A stretch of 64,000 nucleotides of DNA from Pseudomonas sp. GOM6 (lineage in GTDB: Bacteria; Pseudomonadota; Gammaproteobacteria; Pseudomonadales; Pseudomonadaceae): the NCBI RefSeq assembly GCF_029537485.1, contig NZ_JARPUS010000005.1, positions 62,001-126,000 on the forward strand, written 5' to 3'. Each line of letters opens with the position of its first letter. Position 1 is the stretch's first letter. Positions 9,134 to 16,572 of this stretch are shown piece by piece. Position numbers and translations under genes: made by a program. The notes under the pieces are model-generated. The model was not told the DNA's origin. It searched no databases and saw nothing but the letters and a program-made list of their open reading frames with translations.

Positions 9134-9799
9134 TTAGGCCGACTCAGCCAGGCCCTCGTCACCCATGACCGCGTTTGCTTCTTCAGATGCTTTCTTGTCC
9201 GAATCGTCTTCGTCCAGCACTGCCTTGAGAGCCTCGATCGCTTCAGGGGTGCCTTCAGTCTTAGCCTTCTTACGAGCCATGGAGGCTTGGTTCTGAAGTT
9301 TGCGGACAATCCGCATGACCATGCGCAACTGCTCGCCGCGGAAGGACTGCGCCTTCTTGCTGTCGATGAGGCCGACGAGCCAGAGGGTGTCGAACAGCTG
9401 GATCATCTCGTCGAACGAGACGAGGATTTTTGCGAAGCGCAGGATTTCAGGAGTGCTGATAGCGAAGGTGAACTTCTTGGCGCCCTGGTAGCGGGCGCGG
9501 GTGTCGGCCTGGTTGTTGGAGGCCAGCAGATGCTCGAAGCGGCCCTTGGCGTCGCTGATGTCTTTTTCCAGCTTGGTGATCATGATGTTGATGCTGTTCA
9601 TGATCTCGCCGTGATCGAAGGACTTGTTGTTCTCGGCCAGGGCGCGGGCGATTACGTCGACGGTGAACAGGGCGCGGCCGGCGCCTTCGAAGCAGCGGTT
9701 GAAAACACGCATTGCTTGCTCGGTGTTCAGGGTGATGGCCGACTCGATGGTTGGGGTCGAGTAGTTGCTGCTCGGTACGAAAGTTTGGCCGTTAGCCAT
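9134..9799 (-). CDS. Possible AcaB/DUF1845-like regulator
   Basis: This 221-residue, mainly helical protein contains a segment with the pattern of DUF1845/AcaB proteins: SAITLNTEQAMRVFNRC near the start, STPEILRFAKILVSFDEMIQLFDTLWLVGLI in the middle, then an Arg-rich helix (LRMVMRIVRKLQNQ) and an acidic tail. AcaB is an activator of IncC transfer, and members of the family occur in integrative conjugative elements. The start at 9799 is set by a strong AAAGGAGT six bases upstream; an in-frame ATG at 9832 would add 11 residues and has no such site. It lies alone on the minus strand directly downstream of traN, the place of the SXT s063 gene. Family assignment is tentative. Confidence 0.5.
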   Translation of the reverse strand: MANGQTFVPSSNYSTPTIESAITLNTEQAMRVFNRCFEGAGRALFTVDVIARALAENNKSFDHGEIMNSINIMITKLEKDISDAKGRFEHLLASNNQADTRARYQGAKKFTFAISTPEILRFAKILVSFDEMIQLFDTLWLVGLIDSKKAQSFRGEQLRMVMRIVRKLQNQASMARKKAKTEGTPEAIEALKAVLDEDDSDKKASEEANAVMGDEGLAESA

Positions 9800-9951
9800 G
9801 GTGGACTCCTTTGGTTGGGGAGCACTTAACATATTTCACGGCAAGCTCAGAAAGTCGTCAGTTTGTACCCATAACAGGGTCTAGACCTCGGCACGTCAGA
9901 TGATTCGTCGAGGGGGTTTACAGGCGGATTTCGTGTCGGTAATCTGAAGAC

Positions 9952-10127
9952 TCTTCATCCAAGCAATGCTGCTTGGTGAGAAGCTCAAAGGTTTCACCTT
10001 TGAGTCCATGTGTAGCTAGGCACCTTCTAGCACTTCCTAGGTACGTCTCGCGAACGTACTTACCCGTCGGGGATAACCATCCCCTCTGGGTGTGGTTGTC
10101 TTCGGCCTCAACTCCGGAGTTCCAACC
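9952..10127 (+). promoter_or_regulatory. Structured leader, long form, of the gene at 10128
   Basis: This is most of the 328-base gap between the minus-strand gene and 10128. Hairpin A (9952-9983) is CCAAGCA-ATGC-TGCTTGG with flanking CTTC/GAAG arms. CTCAAAGG-TTTCA-CCTTTGAG follows. Hairpin B (10014-10033) has the form AGCTAG...CTAGCAC. Hairpin C (10062-10091) is ACCC-GTC-GGGG-loop-CCCC-TCT-GGGT. Hairpin D (10094-10127) is closed by GGTTG/CAACC and contains CTCCGGAG. In 9800-9951 I see only the minus-strand promoter region. Confidence 0.7.
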
Positions 10128-10259
10128 ATGAAATACGCAATTCTCTTCGCTGCTGCTATCGCTATCGCTCAGTACGTTATCGTTCCGAGCCTCGATTTCA
10201 GTGCCGTTGCTGCTCAACAAACTGCCCATTTCGCAGCTATTGAGGAGGCTTCCAAGTGA
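10128..10259 (+). CDS. Small secreted or single-pass membrane protein (43 aa)
   Basis: The 43-codon frame starts at the ATG immediately after a family-type leader and reads MKYAILFAAAIAIAQYVIVP, then a polar tail. The first 20 residues form a signal-peptide or membrane segment. The TGA overlaps the GTG start of the next gene (GTGA), a coupling pattern that supports its reality. Function unknown. Confidence 0.65.
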   Translation: MKYAILFAAAIAIAQYVIVPSLDFSAVAAQQTAHFAAIEEASK

Positions 10260-10606
10260 ACGTCTCTGACTTTGGCTCTCTGCTGATTGGCGGTCTTTTT
10301 ATCGCTTTCGTTTACTGCATCGTTGCATTCAATCGTCACCAAAAGGCTCAGGCCGATAAGGTTGCGAAGGATAAGGCGCTGAAGGAAGACGATGGCGAAT
10401 CCCAAGATAGCGTTCTGTCGTTCTCAGCTAAGCGTGATGATTTCGATCCGCTCGATGCTGGTTCCGCAGTCGCGCCGCAGAAAGTCTCGAAGGAGAAGCG
10501 TGTAGATGCCCCTCGTGGTGCTACCCGCGTGAAGCCGGCCGAAGTCGATTATTCGATTTTCGACCAGCCCACATACCTCCGTCGTGGCGTTCAACTCACT
10601 TGCTGA
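10256..10606 (+). CDS. Small membrane-anchored hypothetical protein
   Basis: This 116-residue protein starts at GTG 10256, overlapping the preceding TGA, with GAGGAGGC upstream as ribosome-binding site. Residues 6-24 form one membrane helix (FGSLLIGGLFIAFVYCIVA). A charged Lys/Asp-rich cytoplasmic-type region follows, with no recognised domain. A hairpin (TCAACTCA/TGAGTTGA, 10591-10611) spans the stop codon. It probably works with the 43-residue membrane protein encoded just upstream. Confidence 0.6.
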   Translation: MNVSDFGSLLIGGLFIAFVYCIVAFNRHQKAQADKVAKDKALKEDDGESQDSVLSFSAKRDDFDPLDAGSAVAPQKVSKEKRVDAPRGATRVKPAEVDYSIFDQPTYLRRGVQLTC

Positions 10607-10617
10607 GTTGATCTGCA

Positions 10618-10694
10618 GGACCTCCCGTTTGGGTGGTCCACCCAAGAGCTTCTCGAAGGAGCTTTTCGGTGGACCACCTAAGCCGGAGTAAGCC
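10618..10694 (+). promoter_or_regulatory. Divergent structured leader of the gene at 10695
   Basis: GGTGGTCCACC (10632-10642) and GGTGGACCACC (10668-10678) can pair across an inner AGCTTCTCGAAGGAGCT hairpin. The first arm is also part of a local palindrome (TTGGGTGG/CCACCCAA), which allows an alternative fold. CCGGAG lies eight bases before ATG. Confidence 0.5.
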
Positions 10695-10886
10695 ATGCAC
10701 ACGTTAGAAGCTATGTATCTTGTTGAAGTTCAGGAACTGATGCTTGGCGATGGACAATGCGTAAAGGTGCCCCAACAGGTTGCCGATACCGTGTCCCCCG
10801 AACACCTAGATCTTCGCTTTGTGAAGAACTGGGCTACCAGGTGTCAGATCCTCACCGCTGGCGCGGACATCGGTGTAGTCGTCTGA
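10695..10886 (+). CDS. Small hypothetical protein (63 aa)
   Basis: MHTLEAMYLVEVQELMLGDG begins a 63-residue soluble protein with no recognised motif. The start is fixed by CCGGAG eight bases upstream and by the structured leader before it. Codon usage is like that of the neighbours. It ends before a 120-base stretch rich in G/C runs that leads to the ssb leader. Confidence 0.5.
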   Translation: MHTLEAMYLVEVQELMLGDGQCVKVPQQVADTVSPEHLDLRFVKNWATRCQILTAGADIGVVV

Positions 10887-11005
10887 GCTCTTCAAGAACG
10901 CGGGAGGGGGTGCGCCCCCTCCTGAAATGCTTTTCCTGTTGTCCTCAGGTGGGGACCACAGAAAAAGTTTTTCCCTCCTGTTTACCCCTCAGTTGAACCT
11001 CCCCA

Positions 11006-11137
11006 ATTCTTGTGCAGGCCTTGGTGCCTTCACAGATGCAGCAGCTGGACTGTCTTCCAGCAAACACCAAACCATCCCCCCCTAGGGGCTCTTTTGCCCC
11101 ACAGGGCAGATGGGCCTCTCTCAGCTGGAGATCACAC
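11006..11137 (+). promoter_or_regulatory. Structured leader, long form, of ssb
   Basis: Hairpin A-like element near 11006-11036. Hairpin B at 11043-11062 (AGCTGG...CCAGCA). Hairpin C at 11075-11105 (CCCCTAGGGGC/GCCCCACAGGG). Hairpin D pairs CTCTC with GGAGA, the Shine-Dalgarno site, at 11113-11133. Confidence 0.65.
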
Positions 11138-11722
11138 ATGGCTAAGAAAGGCGTCAATAAAGTAATCATCGTCGGTAATCTCGGCGGCGACCCTGAACTT
11201 CGCTATCTGCCTAATGGCAATCCTGTCGCAAGCGTTACGGTTGCGACTTCGGAAAGCTGGAAGGACAAGCAAACAGGGCAGCAGCAAGAGCGCACTGAAT
11301 GGCACCGAGTGGTGGTGTTTGGGAAGCTCGCGGAAATCGCCGAGGAGTACTCAAGCAAGGGGTCTCAGGTGTATATCGAAGGCCGTCTTCAGACCCGTGA
11401 ATGGGAAAAGGATGGCGTCAAGCGCTACACCACCGAGATCATCGTTGACCAGAATGGCACTTACCAGCTCCTGGGAAGGGCTCCTGGCTCGGCGGGCCAA
11501 GCTTCTGACTCGGCGCAGCAACAATCGCGCCCTCAGCAGCCCAGGCCGCAACAGCAACAGCGACCGCCGCAAGCGCCTCGTGCGCAGCAGCAGCCGCAAC
11601 AGCCGCAACAACAGTCTCGACCTCAACAGTCGCCGGCAGGCCCTCAGCCTGATTACCCGGATTACGACTCGTTCAACGACGACATGCCCTTCGGGGCAGT
11701 GCCTTTCCTGGCAATGATCTGA
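11138..11722 (+). CDS. ssb: Single-stranded DNA-binding protein
   Basis: SSB coats single-stranded DNA during replication, repair and conjugative entry. Residues 1-110 form the OB fold, with the family signature [22 protein letters not shown], the [17 protein letters not shown] core and the [12 protein letters not shown] strand. A Gln/Pro/Arg-rich linker of about 60 residues follows. The canonical acidic tip (DDxPF) is present as FNDDMPF but is not terminal: nine further residues (GAVPFLAMI) follow it. The start at 11138 is chosen because GGAG precedes it and the alignment begins there; a longer frame reaching back to 11012 lies within the leader. It is the first gene of the ssb-recT-exo recombination block. 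Confidence 0.95.
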   Translation: MAKKGVNKVIIVGNLGGDPELRYLPNGNPVASVTVATSESWKDKQTGQQQERTEWHRVVVFGKLAEIAEEYSSKGSQVYIEGRLQTREWEKDGVKRYTTEIIVDQNGTYQLLGRAPGSAGQASDSAQQQSRPQQPRPQQQQRPPQAPRAQQQPQQPQQQSRPQQSPAGPQPDYPDYDSFNDDMPFGAVPFLAMI

Positions 11723-11732
11723 TCGGTAAACC

Positions 11733-11792
11733 AACCCTGTGGGGCCCATTCCCCACGGGGAATGTGTCCCTCTTATTGACTTGGAGGTTCAC
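11733..11792 (+). promoter_or_regulatory. Structured leader, short form, of recT
   Basis: Hairpin C: CCCTGTGGGG-CCCATT-CCCCACGGGG. Hairpin D pairs CCTC with GAGG (the Shine-Dalgarno site), closed by GTG/CAC, directly before ATG 11793. Confidence 0.75.
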
Positions 11793-12938
11793 ATGGCTAA
11801 AGACAAAACACCGGTTCCGAATGCTGAAATCAAGCAGCTAATCACTGCTGCTGAAGAAGGCTTCATGAAGATGGTGAAAGCCACTGGCAACGCAATTGTC
11901 TTCCAGCAGGAAGCGTTGTTTGCCATGAAGGCAATGCTCGAAAACGACTACCTGGCTCAGACTGCCAAGCGCAACCCGACAAGCCTGAAAATGGCGCTGG
12001 TCCAGATCGCAAGCTCTGGCCTGACGCTAAACCCGGCTATGAGCCTGGCCTATCTTGTCCCTCGGGATGGAAAGGTCATTGCGGACATCAGCTATCGCGG
12101 TCTGATCAAGATTGCGACTGACAGTCGGGCGGTCAATCTGGTGGTTGCAGAAGCTGTCTATTCCAACGATGCGTTTCGCTATCGCGGGAGTAGTGTGGAG
12201 CCCATCCACGACTTTGATCCGTTCTTGGCTACCAAGGATCGTGGCGAGTTCCGTGGGGTGTATGTCAAAGCCCATCTGGCGATTGGTTGCCTTCTGGTGA
12301 CCTGTCTCAGTGCGGAAGAGGTGTACGCGGCCCGTGATCTCAGTTCTGCCTGGAAAAACGGCAGTGTTGGGAAAAAGGGTCCATGGGAGACGCACTTCAA
12401 GGCGATGGCGCTGAAAACCGCTATCAAGGCAGCTCGTAAGTTCTGGCCAATGACCTCGCCGATCCTCGACCAGGTGATTAGCTACCTCAACGAAGATGCT
12501 GGCGAAGGCATTGCCCCGTCTGCAGTTACCCTCGGTGTAGCTGCTGCAGAGATGGGTGCTGACCCGATGCTTGGTGCTTTGCAGATCGGTCACGAGCCAA
12601 CAATCCCCATGCCAGTGATGGACGTTACGCCTCGTGCGCAAACCCCAGAGCCGGTGATGGCGAGCGTGGCTCCCCTTGCTACCGTGCAGGCCGCTCCGGA
12701 ACAGGCAGCTTCGGTTGCTATTCCACCGCAGTCTTCAATCGCCAGCAATGGAGTTCCATCAGAGGTTGAGATGGACCCGAAGGTGTTAAAGCGAATCGAC
12801 AATGTGCTTCAGCGTTCGATCCGTACTAACTCCTGGGAGGCCGCTTATGACTGGGCCAATGGCTATCTGGAGGGTGCAGATCTGGATTACGCACTCACGG
12901 AGTTCTCCAAGGCTCAAGCGCTGAAAAAGGCGAGTTAA
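11793..12938 (+). CDS. recT: RecT-family single-strand annealing protein
   Basis: RecT/Bet proteins anneal complementary single strands and, with a 5'-3' exonuclease, carry out phage-like homologous recombination. The 381-residue product has the RecT core at about residues 40-250, with family segments LKMALVQIASSGLTLNPA, AYLVPRDGKVIADISYRGL and PWETHFKAMALKTAIK. The C-terminal part is a variable Ala/Pro-rich linker ending in a small helical region. It lies between ssb and the exonuclease, as in SXT and IncC elements. The start follows the structured leader with GGAGG eight bases upstream. Confidence 0.92.
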   Translation: MAKDKTPVPNAEIKQLITAAEEGFMKMVKATGNAIVFQQEALFAMKAMLENDYLAQTAKRNPTSLKMALVQIASSGLTLNPAMSLAYLVPRDGKVIADISYRGLIKIATDSRAVNLVVAEAVYSNDAFRYRGSSVEPIHDFDPFLATKDRGEFRGVYVKAHLAIGCLLVTCLSAEEVYAARDLSSAWKNGSVGKKGPWETHFKAMALKTAIKAARKFWPMTSPILDQVISYLNEDAGEGIAPSAVTLGVAAAEMGADPMLGALQIGHEPTIPMPVMDVTPRAQTPEPVMASVAPLATVQAAPEQAASVAIPPQSSIASNGVPSEVEMDPKVLKRIDNVLQRSIRTNSWEAAYDWANGYLEGADLDYALTEFSKAQALKKAS

Positions 12939-12948
12939 GGAGTATCGA

Positions 12949-13023
12949 ATGAACCTAACCCTATGGGGGCCAAGCCCCCTATGGGGTGCGGTCCCTCCAA
13001 TCTGGAGGTGTCTATGGCAATGA
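12949..13023 (+). CDS. Possible 24-codon upstream ORF crossing the exonuclease leader
   Basis: TAAGGAG lies six bases before ATG 12949, a better ribosome-binding site than most genes here have. The frame (MNLTLWGPSPLWG and 11 more residues) runs through hairpins C and D and stops ten bases inside the exonuclease gene. Translation of it would melt the hairpins. It may be a leader peptide that couples recT and exonuclease expression, or chance. Confidence 0.35.
   Translation: MNLTLWGPSPLWGAVPPIWRCLWQ
12957..13013 (+). promoter_or_regulatory. Structured leader, short form, of the exonuclease gene
   Basis: Hairpin C: CCCTATGGGGGC-CAA-GCCCCCTATGGGG. Hairpin D: CCTCCA-ATC-TGGAGG, burying the Shine-Dalgarno site nine bases before ATG 13014. 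Confidence 0.75.
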
Positions 13024-14021
13024 GAGTCGTGGATCTTCGTCAGCGCACGCCTCAATGGCATGCATGGCGAAAAAATGGTGTAACTGCAACGTCGGCGGCT
13101 GTTGTGTTGGGTGAAAACCCTGACAAGACTGTCTGGAGGTTGTGGGCAGAGCAGACGGGGAAAATCACCCCGCCTGACCTTTCCGTAATTCCCCAGGTGC
13201 GCCTTGCGATCCTGCTGGAGTCTCATGCCTTGGCATGGTTCCAGGATCGATACGACATGACGCTGCTGCCGCTGTGTGCTGAGTCGTCCGAGCATCCGGA
13301 AATCCGGGCCAGCTTTGACGGGGTCAATGAGTACGATGAGCCGGTTGAAATCAAAGTGCTTTCTGACCGAAATTTCCTCGACGTGTCTGACATGGGCGAG
13401 GAGTCCTTCCACTACAAGCTGTATTGGTGGCAGGTGCAGCACCAGCTGTACGTTACTGAGGCGAGCAAGGGTTACCTGCTCTTCTATCACTCCCGGCTTG
13501 AGCCGATTGTCTTCGTGATTCAGCGGGACGATGCGGCTATCAAGAAAATGGTTGCCGCAGAGCTGGCCTACTTCGAGCTTGTCCGCAAGGGCAAGGAACC
13601 GGGGAAGGACAAGGAGCGCGACTACTTTCAGCCCGAAGGGGCTGATCACAAGAAGTGGGTTGATGCAGCAATGCAGCTCCGAAATCTTGAAGCGCAACGC
13701 CTCGAACTGATGGCGCAAGTGGATGGGATAGTGGGGCAGCAGAATCAGCTTCAGAAGTTACTTCTGAGCATGATGGGGGATCACATGTTGGCGGACTTTG
13801 AGGGGGTCAGAATGACCCGCTACAAACAAGCTGGCAGGGTGTCTTGGCGGAAGATCGTTGAGCTGCTCGATCCTGATTTCAAAACTTCGAAGTATCCAAA
13901 CCATGTTTCGGGTGATGCCGAGCGGGTGAGGATGACCCTGGATGATGCACCGATGTCGGAGGCCACTTTGGACTACGAGCTCTCGGGAATCGCCAGTGGG
14001 GCTGATGAGTTTTGCTGCTAG
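13014..14021 (+). CDS. exo: YqaJ/lambda-Exo-like recombination exonuclease
   Basis: The 335-residue protein matches the viral-recombinase (YqaJ) branch of PD-(D/E)xK nucleases, which resect double-strand ends 5' to 3' to feed RecT. Visible features are W15-x2-WRKNGVTATSAAVVLG near the N-terminus, the catalytic Asp102 in ASFDGVNEYDEP, and VEIKVLS with Glu112 and Lys114. The later WWQVQHQLYVT helix is typical of the family. After residue about 210 there is a coiled-coil-like segment and a unique C-terminal part. It ends ADEFCC, a tail also seen on four unrelated neighbours. It is encoded directly after recT. Confidence 0.88.
   Translation: MAMRVVDLRQRTPQWHAWRKNGVTATSAAVVLGENPDKTVWRLWAEQTGKITPPDLSVIPQVRLAILLESHALAWFQDRYDMTLLPLCAESSEHPEIRASFDGVNEYDEPVEIKVLSDRNFLDVSDMGEESFHYKLYWWQVQHQLYVTEASKGYLLFYHSRLEPIVFVIQRDDAAIKKMVAAELAYFELVRKGKEPGKDKERDYFQPEGADHKKWVDAAMQLRNLEAQRLELMAQVDGIVGQQNQLQKLLLSMMGDHMLADFEGVRMTRYKQAGRVSWRKIVELLDPDFKTSKYPNHVSGDAERVRMTLDDAPMSEATLDYELSGIASGADEFCC
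13752..13766. repeat. Dispersed palindrome, copy 2 (inside exonuclease gene)
   Basis: CAGAAGTTACTTCTG, perfect except for the single central base. Confidence 0.7.
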
Positions 14022-14098
14022 GCAGAAAGGGGGGGTATCCCCCCTTGATGCACATGCCCGACCCCATCAAAGGGGTGAACTAGGGCTAGTCAGTAGCC

Positions 14099-14259
14099 TT
14101 AGGCAAGGTTAGGCTTTGCCTCAGTCTATTGGAATTCTCTTCTCGGCCATGTGGCCTTGGAGTGATACCCAGCTGGTGGTTTACCAGCACTCACTTAAAA
14201 CCCATTGGGGACATCTATCCCCATGGGGATTGGTGTCTCCGCTTATCCGGAGTTACACC
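14099..14259 (+). promoter_or_regulatory. Structured leader, long form, of the CobS-like gene
   Basis: A GGCAAGG/GCTTTGCC hairpin (14102-14119) precedes hairpin A (14134-14167; GGCC-ATGT-GGCC). Hairpin B at 14170-14190 is GCTGGT-loop-ACCAGC, followed by AC. Hairpin C is CCCATTGGGG-loop-CCCCATGGGG. Hairpin D is GGTGTCTCCG...CGGAGTTACACC, with GGAG fully paired. Hairpin B and its flanks recur almost base for base at 20290 and 32913. Confidence 0.8.
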
Positions 14260-15339
14260 ATGTCTCAAGTTCAAACCACTCAAGCTACCCCTGCAGAAGT
14301 TACTTTTGCGCTGAATGCCCCGGTCGCCATGACGGCTTTCGGTGTACAAAGCGATGCTCAGTGCAAGGCCTTTCCGCAAGGTCACGAGCACCAGGCCTTC
14401 GTTCCGCCGCGTAGTTCGTTCTACAAGTTCCGCACTGGCATTCGCATGCCGGTAATGAACTGGCTTTACTCGCCGAACGGTGACGCACTTGCTCTGACCG
14501 GTCCAACTGGTTCTGGCAAGACATCGCTCATTCGTGAGATCGCTGCAATTCTCAACTGGCCCTACATGCAGGCAAACGCCCATTCGCGCATGGAGGTGCC
14601 GGACCTGATCGGTGGTCTGCGCCTTGAGTGCGATCCGGCAACAGGAGATCAACGCACTGTATTCAGCTATGGCCCCCTAGCCCTGGCAATGAAGCATGGC
14701 TACATCTTCTGCCTGGATGAAGGTGACTTCCTCGACCCGTCGGTGATGTCCGGTCTCAACGCTATCCTTGAGGGTGCCCCTTTGGTCATCCCTGAGAATG
14801 GCGGCGAAATCATTCGTCCCCACAAGTTCTTCCGCTTCGTCATCACCTGCAACACTCGTGGCCAGGGTGATGACAATGGCTTGTACGGCGGCACCCTGGC
14901 GCAAAACCTGGCCACTTGGGATCGCTACCGTATGGTGGAAGTGCCTTACATGTCGGCAGAGGATGAGCTCGAAACTGTGCAGCATGTGCTGGGCGGGAAA
15001 GCGGGCGACATCATTGCTCGCATGGTTGAGATTGCGAACAAGGTTCGTGCTCAGTTCGTTGGAAACCCCAGTCCTACTGGTGAAACCGGCAATCTGACTG
15101 TCACGTTCTCTACTCGCACTCTGCTGCGCTGGGCCCGGATCTCTGGCTCGTATAAGCGTGCAAACGTTGAGGGTTGTGCGATGGCGCTTGCGCTTCGTGA
15201 ATCCCTGACCAACCGCGCTCCGATCGACCAGCGAATCGCCATCCATACCATCGCTCAGACCGTTTTTGGACCCGAGCTGTGGAAGGGTGACGAGGTCCTT
15301 GTTGCTGCACAAGTCGTCGACACAGTCGCCGGCGCCTAA
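14260..15339 (+). CDS. CobS-like MoxR-type AAA+ ATPase
   Basis: The 359-residue protein is an AAA+ ATPase of the MoxR/CobS type. Walker A GPTGSGKT is at 81-88, Walker B IFCLDEGDF at 149-157, and a sensor-1 segment FVITCNTRGQGD follows. The usual MoxR layout then ends with an arginine-rich lid (FSTRTLLRWARI). Such ATPases partner VWA-domain proteins, and a matching CobT-like VWA protein is encoded two genes downstream. The cobalamin names come from sequence similarity to cobaltochelatase subunits; no cobalamin pathway genes are nearby, so chelatase activity is unlikely. The same trio with DUF3150 sits beside ssb/bet/exo in SXT and IncC elements. A copy of the dispersed palindrome lies near the start. 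Confidence 0.88.
   Translation: MSQVQTTQATPAEVTFALNAPVAMTAFGVQSDAQCKAFPQGHEHQAFVPPRSSFYKFRTGIRMPVMNWLYSPNGDALALTGPTGSGKTSLIREIAAILNWPYMQANAHSRMEVPDLIGGLRLECDPATGDQRTVFSYGPLALAMKHGYIFCLDEGDFLDPSVMSGLNAILEGAPLVIPENGGEIIRPHKFFRFVITCNTRGQGDDNGLYGGTLAQNLATWDRYRMVEVPYMSAEDELETVQHVLGGKAGDIIARMVEIANKVRAQFVGNPSPTGETGNLTVTFSTRTLLRWARISGSYKRANVEGCAMALALRESLTNRAPIDQRIAIHTIAQTVFGPELWKGDEVLVAAQVVDTVAGA
14293..14309. repeat. Dispersed palindrome, imperfect copy (start of CobS-like gene)
   Basis: GCAGAAGTTACTTTTGC, one arm mismatch compared with the copy at 2082. Confidence 0.5.
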
Positions 15340-15354
15340 TGGAGGGCAGGAGAG

Positions 15355-15792
15355 ATGTTCTATTTCGGACTTTCTACTCCTGCTGCCAAAGAGCAAGTTC
15401 TCAGCATCCTCCAGCCTTGGCTGGAGGGTGCCGAGGGCGAACTCAAAGGCGCAGTGGTTGATGTTGTTGGCGTCATAAAATCACCGTTCAATGCGGACTA
15501 CTTGGAAGGCGAGTGCTTCTACAAGATGGTCGTTGTCTTTGGGCTTCTGCTGGCGCTTCGTGGGACTTCTAGCTACGACGCTGTGACATTGTCTGATGCC
15601 GGCGGCAAAGTAATTGAGTTCGACGATGAGTTTGGCTGTAGAAGCCTTCTTCGTTCAGCTCTGACCCTAAGCGATGAGCGTGTTGATGAGGCCTGGAGCA
15701 TTCTGGCCGACTTCGGCGTGATGCGTCGCAAACTTGATCTGTCGGTTCTGGGCGAAAGTCCTTCTGCGTCCGACGACGAGTTCTGTCTTTAA
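15355..15792 (+). CDS. Hypothetical protein with EFCL tail
   Basis: This 145-residue soluble protein begins 15 bases after the CobS-like stop with GGAGAG as ribosome-binding site and no hairpin leader of its own, so it is probably co-translated with the ATPase. No family is recognised. Hydrophobic stretch FYKMVVVFGLLLALRG (about residues 55-70) is flanked by acidic regions. The C-terminus SDDEFCL belongs to the shared [DE]-x-FC-x tail. The stop codon overlaps the beginning of the next leader. Confidence 0.65.
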   Translation: MFYFGLSTPAAKEQVLSILQPWLEGAEGELKGAVVDVVGVIKSPFNADYLEGECFYKMVVVFGLLLALRGTSSYDAVTLSDAGGKVIEFDDEFGCRSLLRSALTLSDERVDEAWSILADFGVMRRKLDLSVLGESPSASDDEFCL

Positions 15793-15852
15793 CCCAATCG
15801 GGGCCTCCATCCCCGGCGGGGTGGGGGCTTCTCTATACCCGGAGAAGCAACT
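15791..15852 (+). promoter_or_regulatory. Structured leader, short form, of the gene at 15853
   Basis: Hairpin C: ACCCAATCGGGG-CCTCCAT-CCCCGGCGGGGT. Hairpin D: GCTTCTC-TATACCCG-GAGAAGC, with the Shine-Dalgarno GGAGA in the 3' arm. Confidence 0.75.
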
Positions 15853-16350
15853 ATGAAAATTCGTATTACTGACCACCTTGTTCGTGCTGTTGAGCTTTCG
15901 ACGGCCTGGCTTACTGAGGCCGATGTCGAACTGCTGGGGCGCATGGCAATTGCTTACGCCGAAGGCGGCGACACGACTGGCTGCGTAATGAAGCATGAAT
16001 GCGGTTTTGTGGTGTTCGTGGGTGAGCCTACCTTCGGTCACATCAAGGCAGCTGGTGCTTCTGAGCAATTGGTAAGCATCCTGGACGAGACCTTCAAGGC
16101 GGGTGACATCATGTACCTGACCTTCCACTCTGACCTCGGTGAGCTGGATGAAGAGGGTGCTGAATCCCGACCAGATGTTGAGCTCACGGCCGACCAGCTT
16201 TCCTGCAAGTACGCAGGTGAGCACGGTGCCTGGGGCGAGCATCCGGAGTATCCTCGCGGGGATTGGCAGCATGAGGTCGCCGATGGCGATACCTTGAGCG
16301 GCTACTGGGTCTGGGTCGTTTCTTGTATCGAGCGTGACCTGGTGTGTTAG
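15853..16350 (+). CDS. Hypothetical protein (165 aa)
   Basis: Unrecognised acidic soluble protein, MKIRITDHLVRAVELSTAWL at the N-terminus. It contains a VLMKHECGFVVFVGEP-like beta segment (residues about 45-58) and a C-terminal stretch rich in Trp, Glu and Asp. It sits inside the CobS/DUF3150/CobT block, so a role connected with recombination is possible but unsupported by any motif. It ends ERDLVC. Confidence 0.6.
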   Translation: MKIRITDHLVRAVELSTAWLTEADVELLGRMAIAYAEGGDTTGCVMKHECGFVVFVGEPTFGHIKAAGASEQLVSILDETFKAGDIMYLTFHSDLGELDEEGAESRPDVELTADQLSCKYAGEHGAWGEHPEYPRGDWQHEVADGDTLSGYWVWVVSCIERDLVC

Positions 16351-16404
16351 ATATGCGATAAATCGGTTGCGGGGAGTTTTCTCCCCGTAGTCGTTCCGAG
16401 TCTC

Positions 16405-16572
16405 CATTGCTATCATCGGCGATACCAATGCAGATTCTTGCAGTTTCTCGATGCCCCCATGCTGGGGTGTTGGAAAGTGTTAGCTGATCACTCAAATAAT
16501 CAGCACTCAACTCAACCCATCGGGGCACTCTGTCCCCTTGGGGATCGTGTGCCTCATCTCCGGAGGTACACC
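16405..16572 (+). promoter_or_regulatory. Structured leader, long form, of the DUF3150 gene
   Basis: CATTG...CAATG hairpin (16405-16430). Hairpin A (16444-16477): TTTC...CCCC-ATGC-TGGGG...GGAAAG. Hairpin B (16482-16506): AGCTGAT...ATCAGCAC. Hairpin C: CCCATCGGGG/CCCCTTGGGG. Hairpin D pairs GTGCCTC with GGAGGTACAC. Confidence 0.78.

Noticed and set aside
9056..9829. 257-codon plus-strand frame opposite the AcaB-like gene
   Set aside because: It runs through two terminators and mirrors a better-supported gene that has a strong AAAGGAGT site.
14199..14259. Hairpin C elements as rho-independent terminators or attenuators
   Set aside because: None is followed by a T run and each lies just before a start codon; the ribosome-binding-site pairing in hairpin D is a better explanation.
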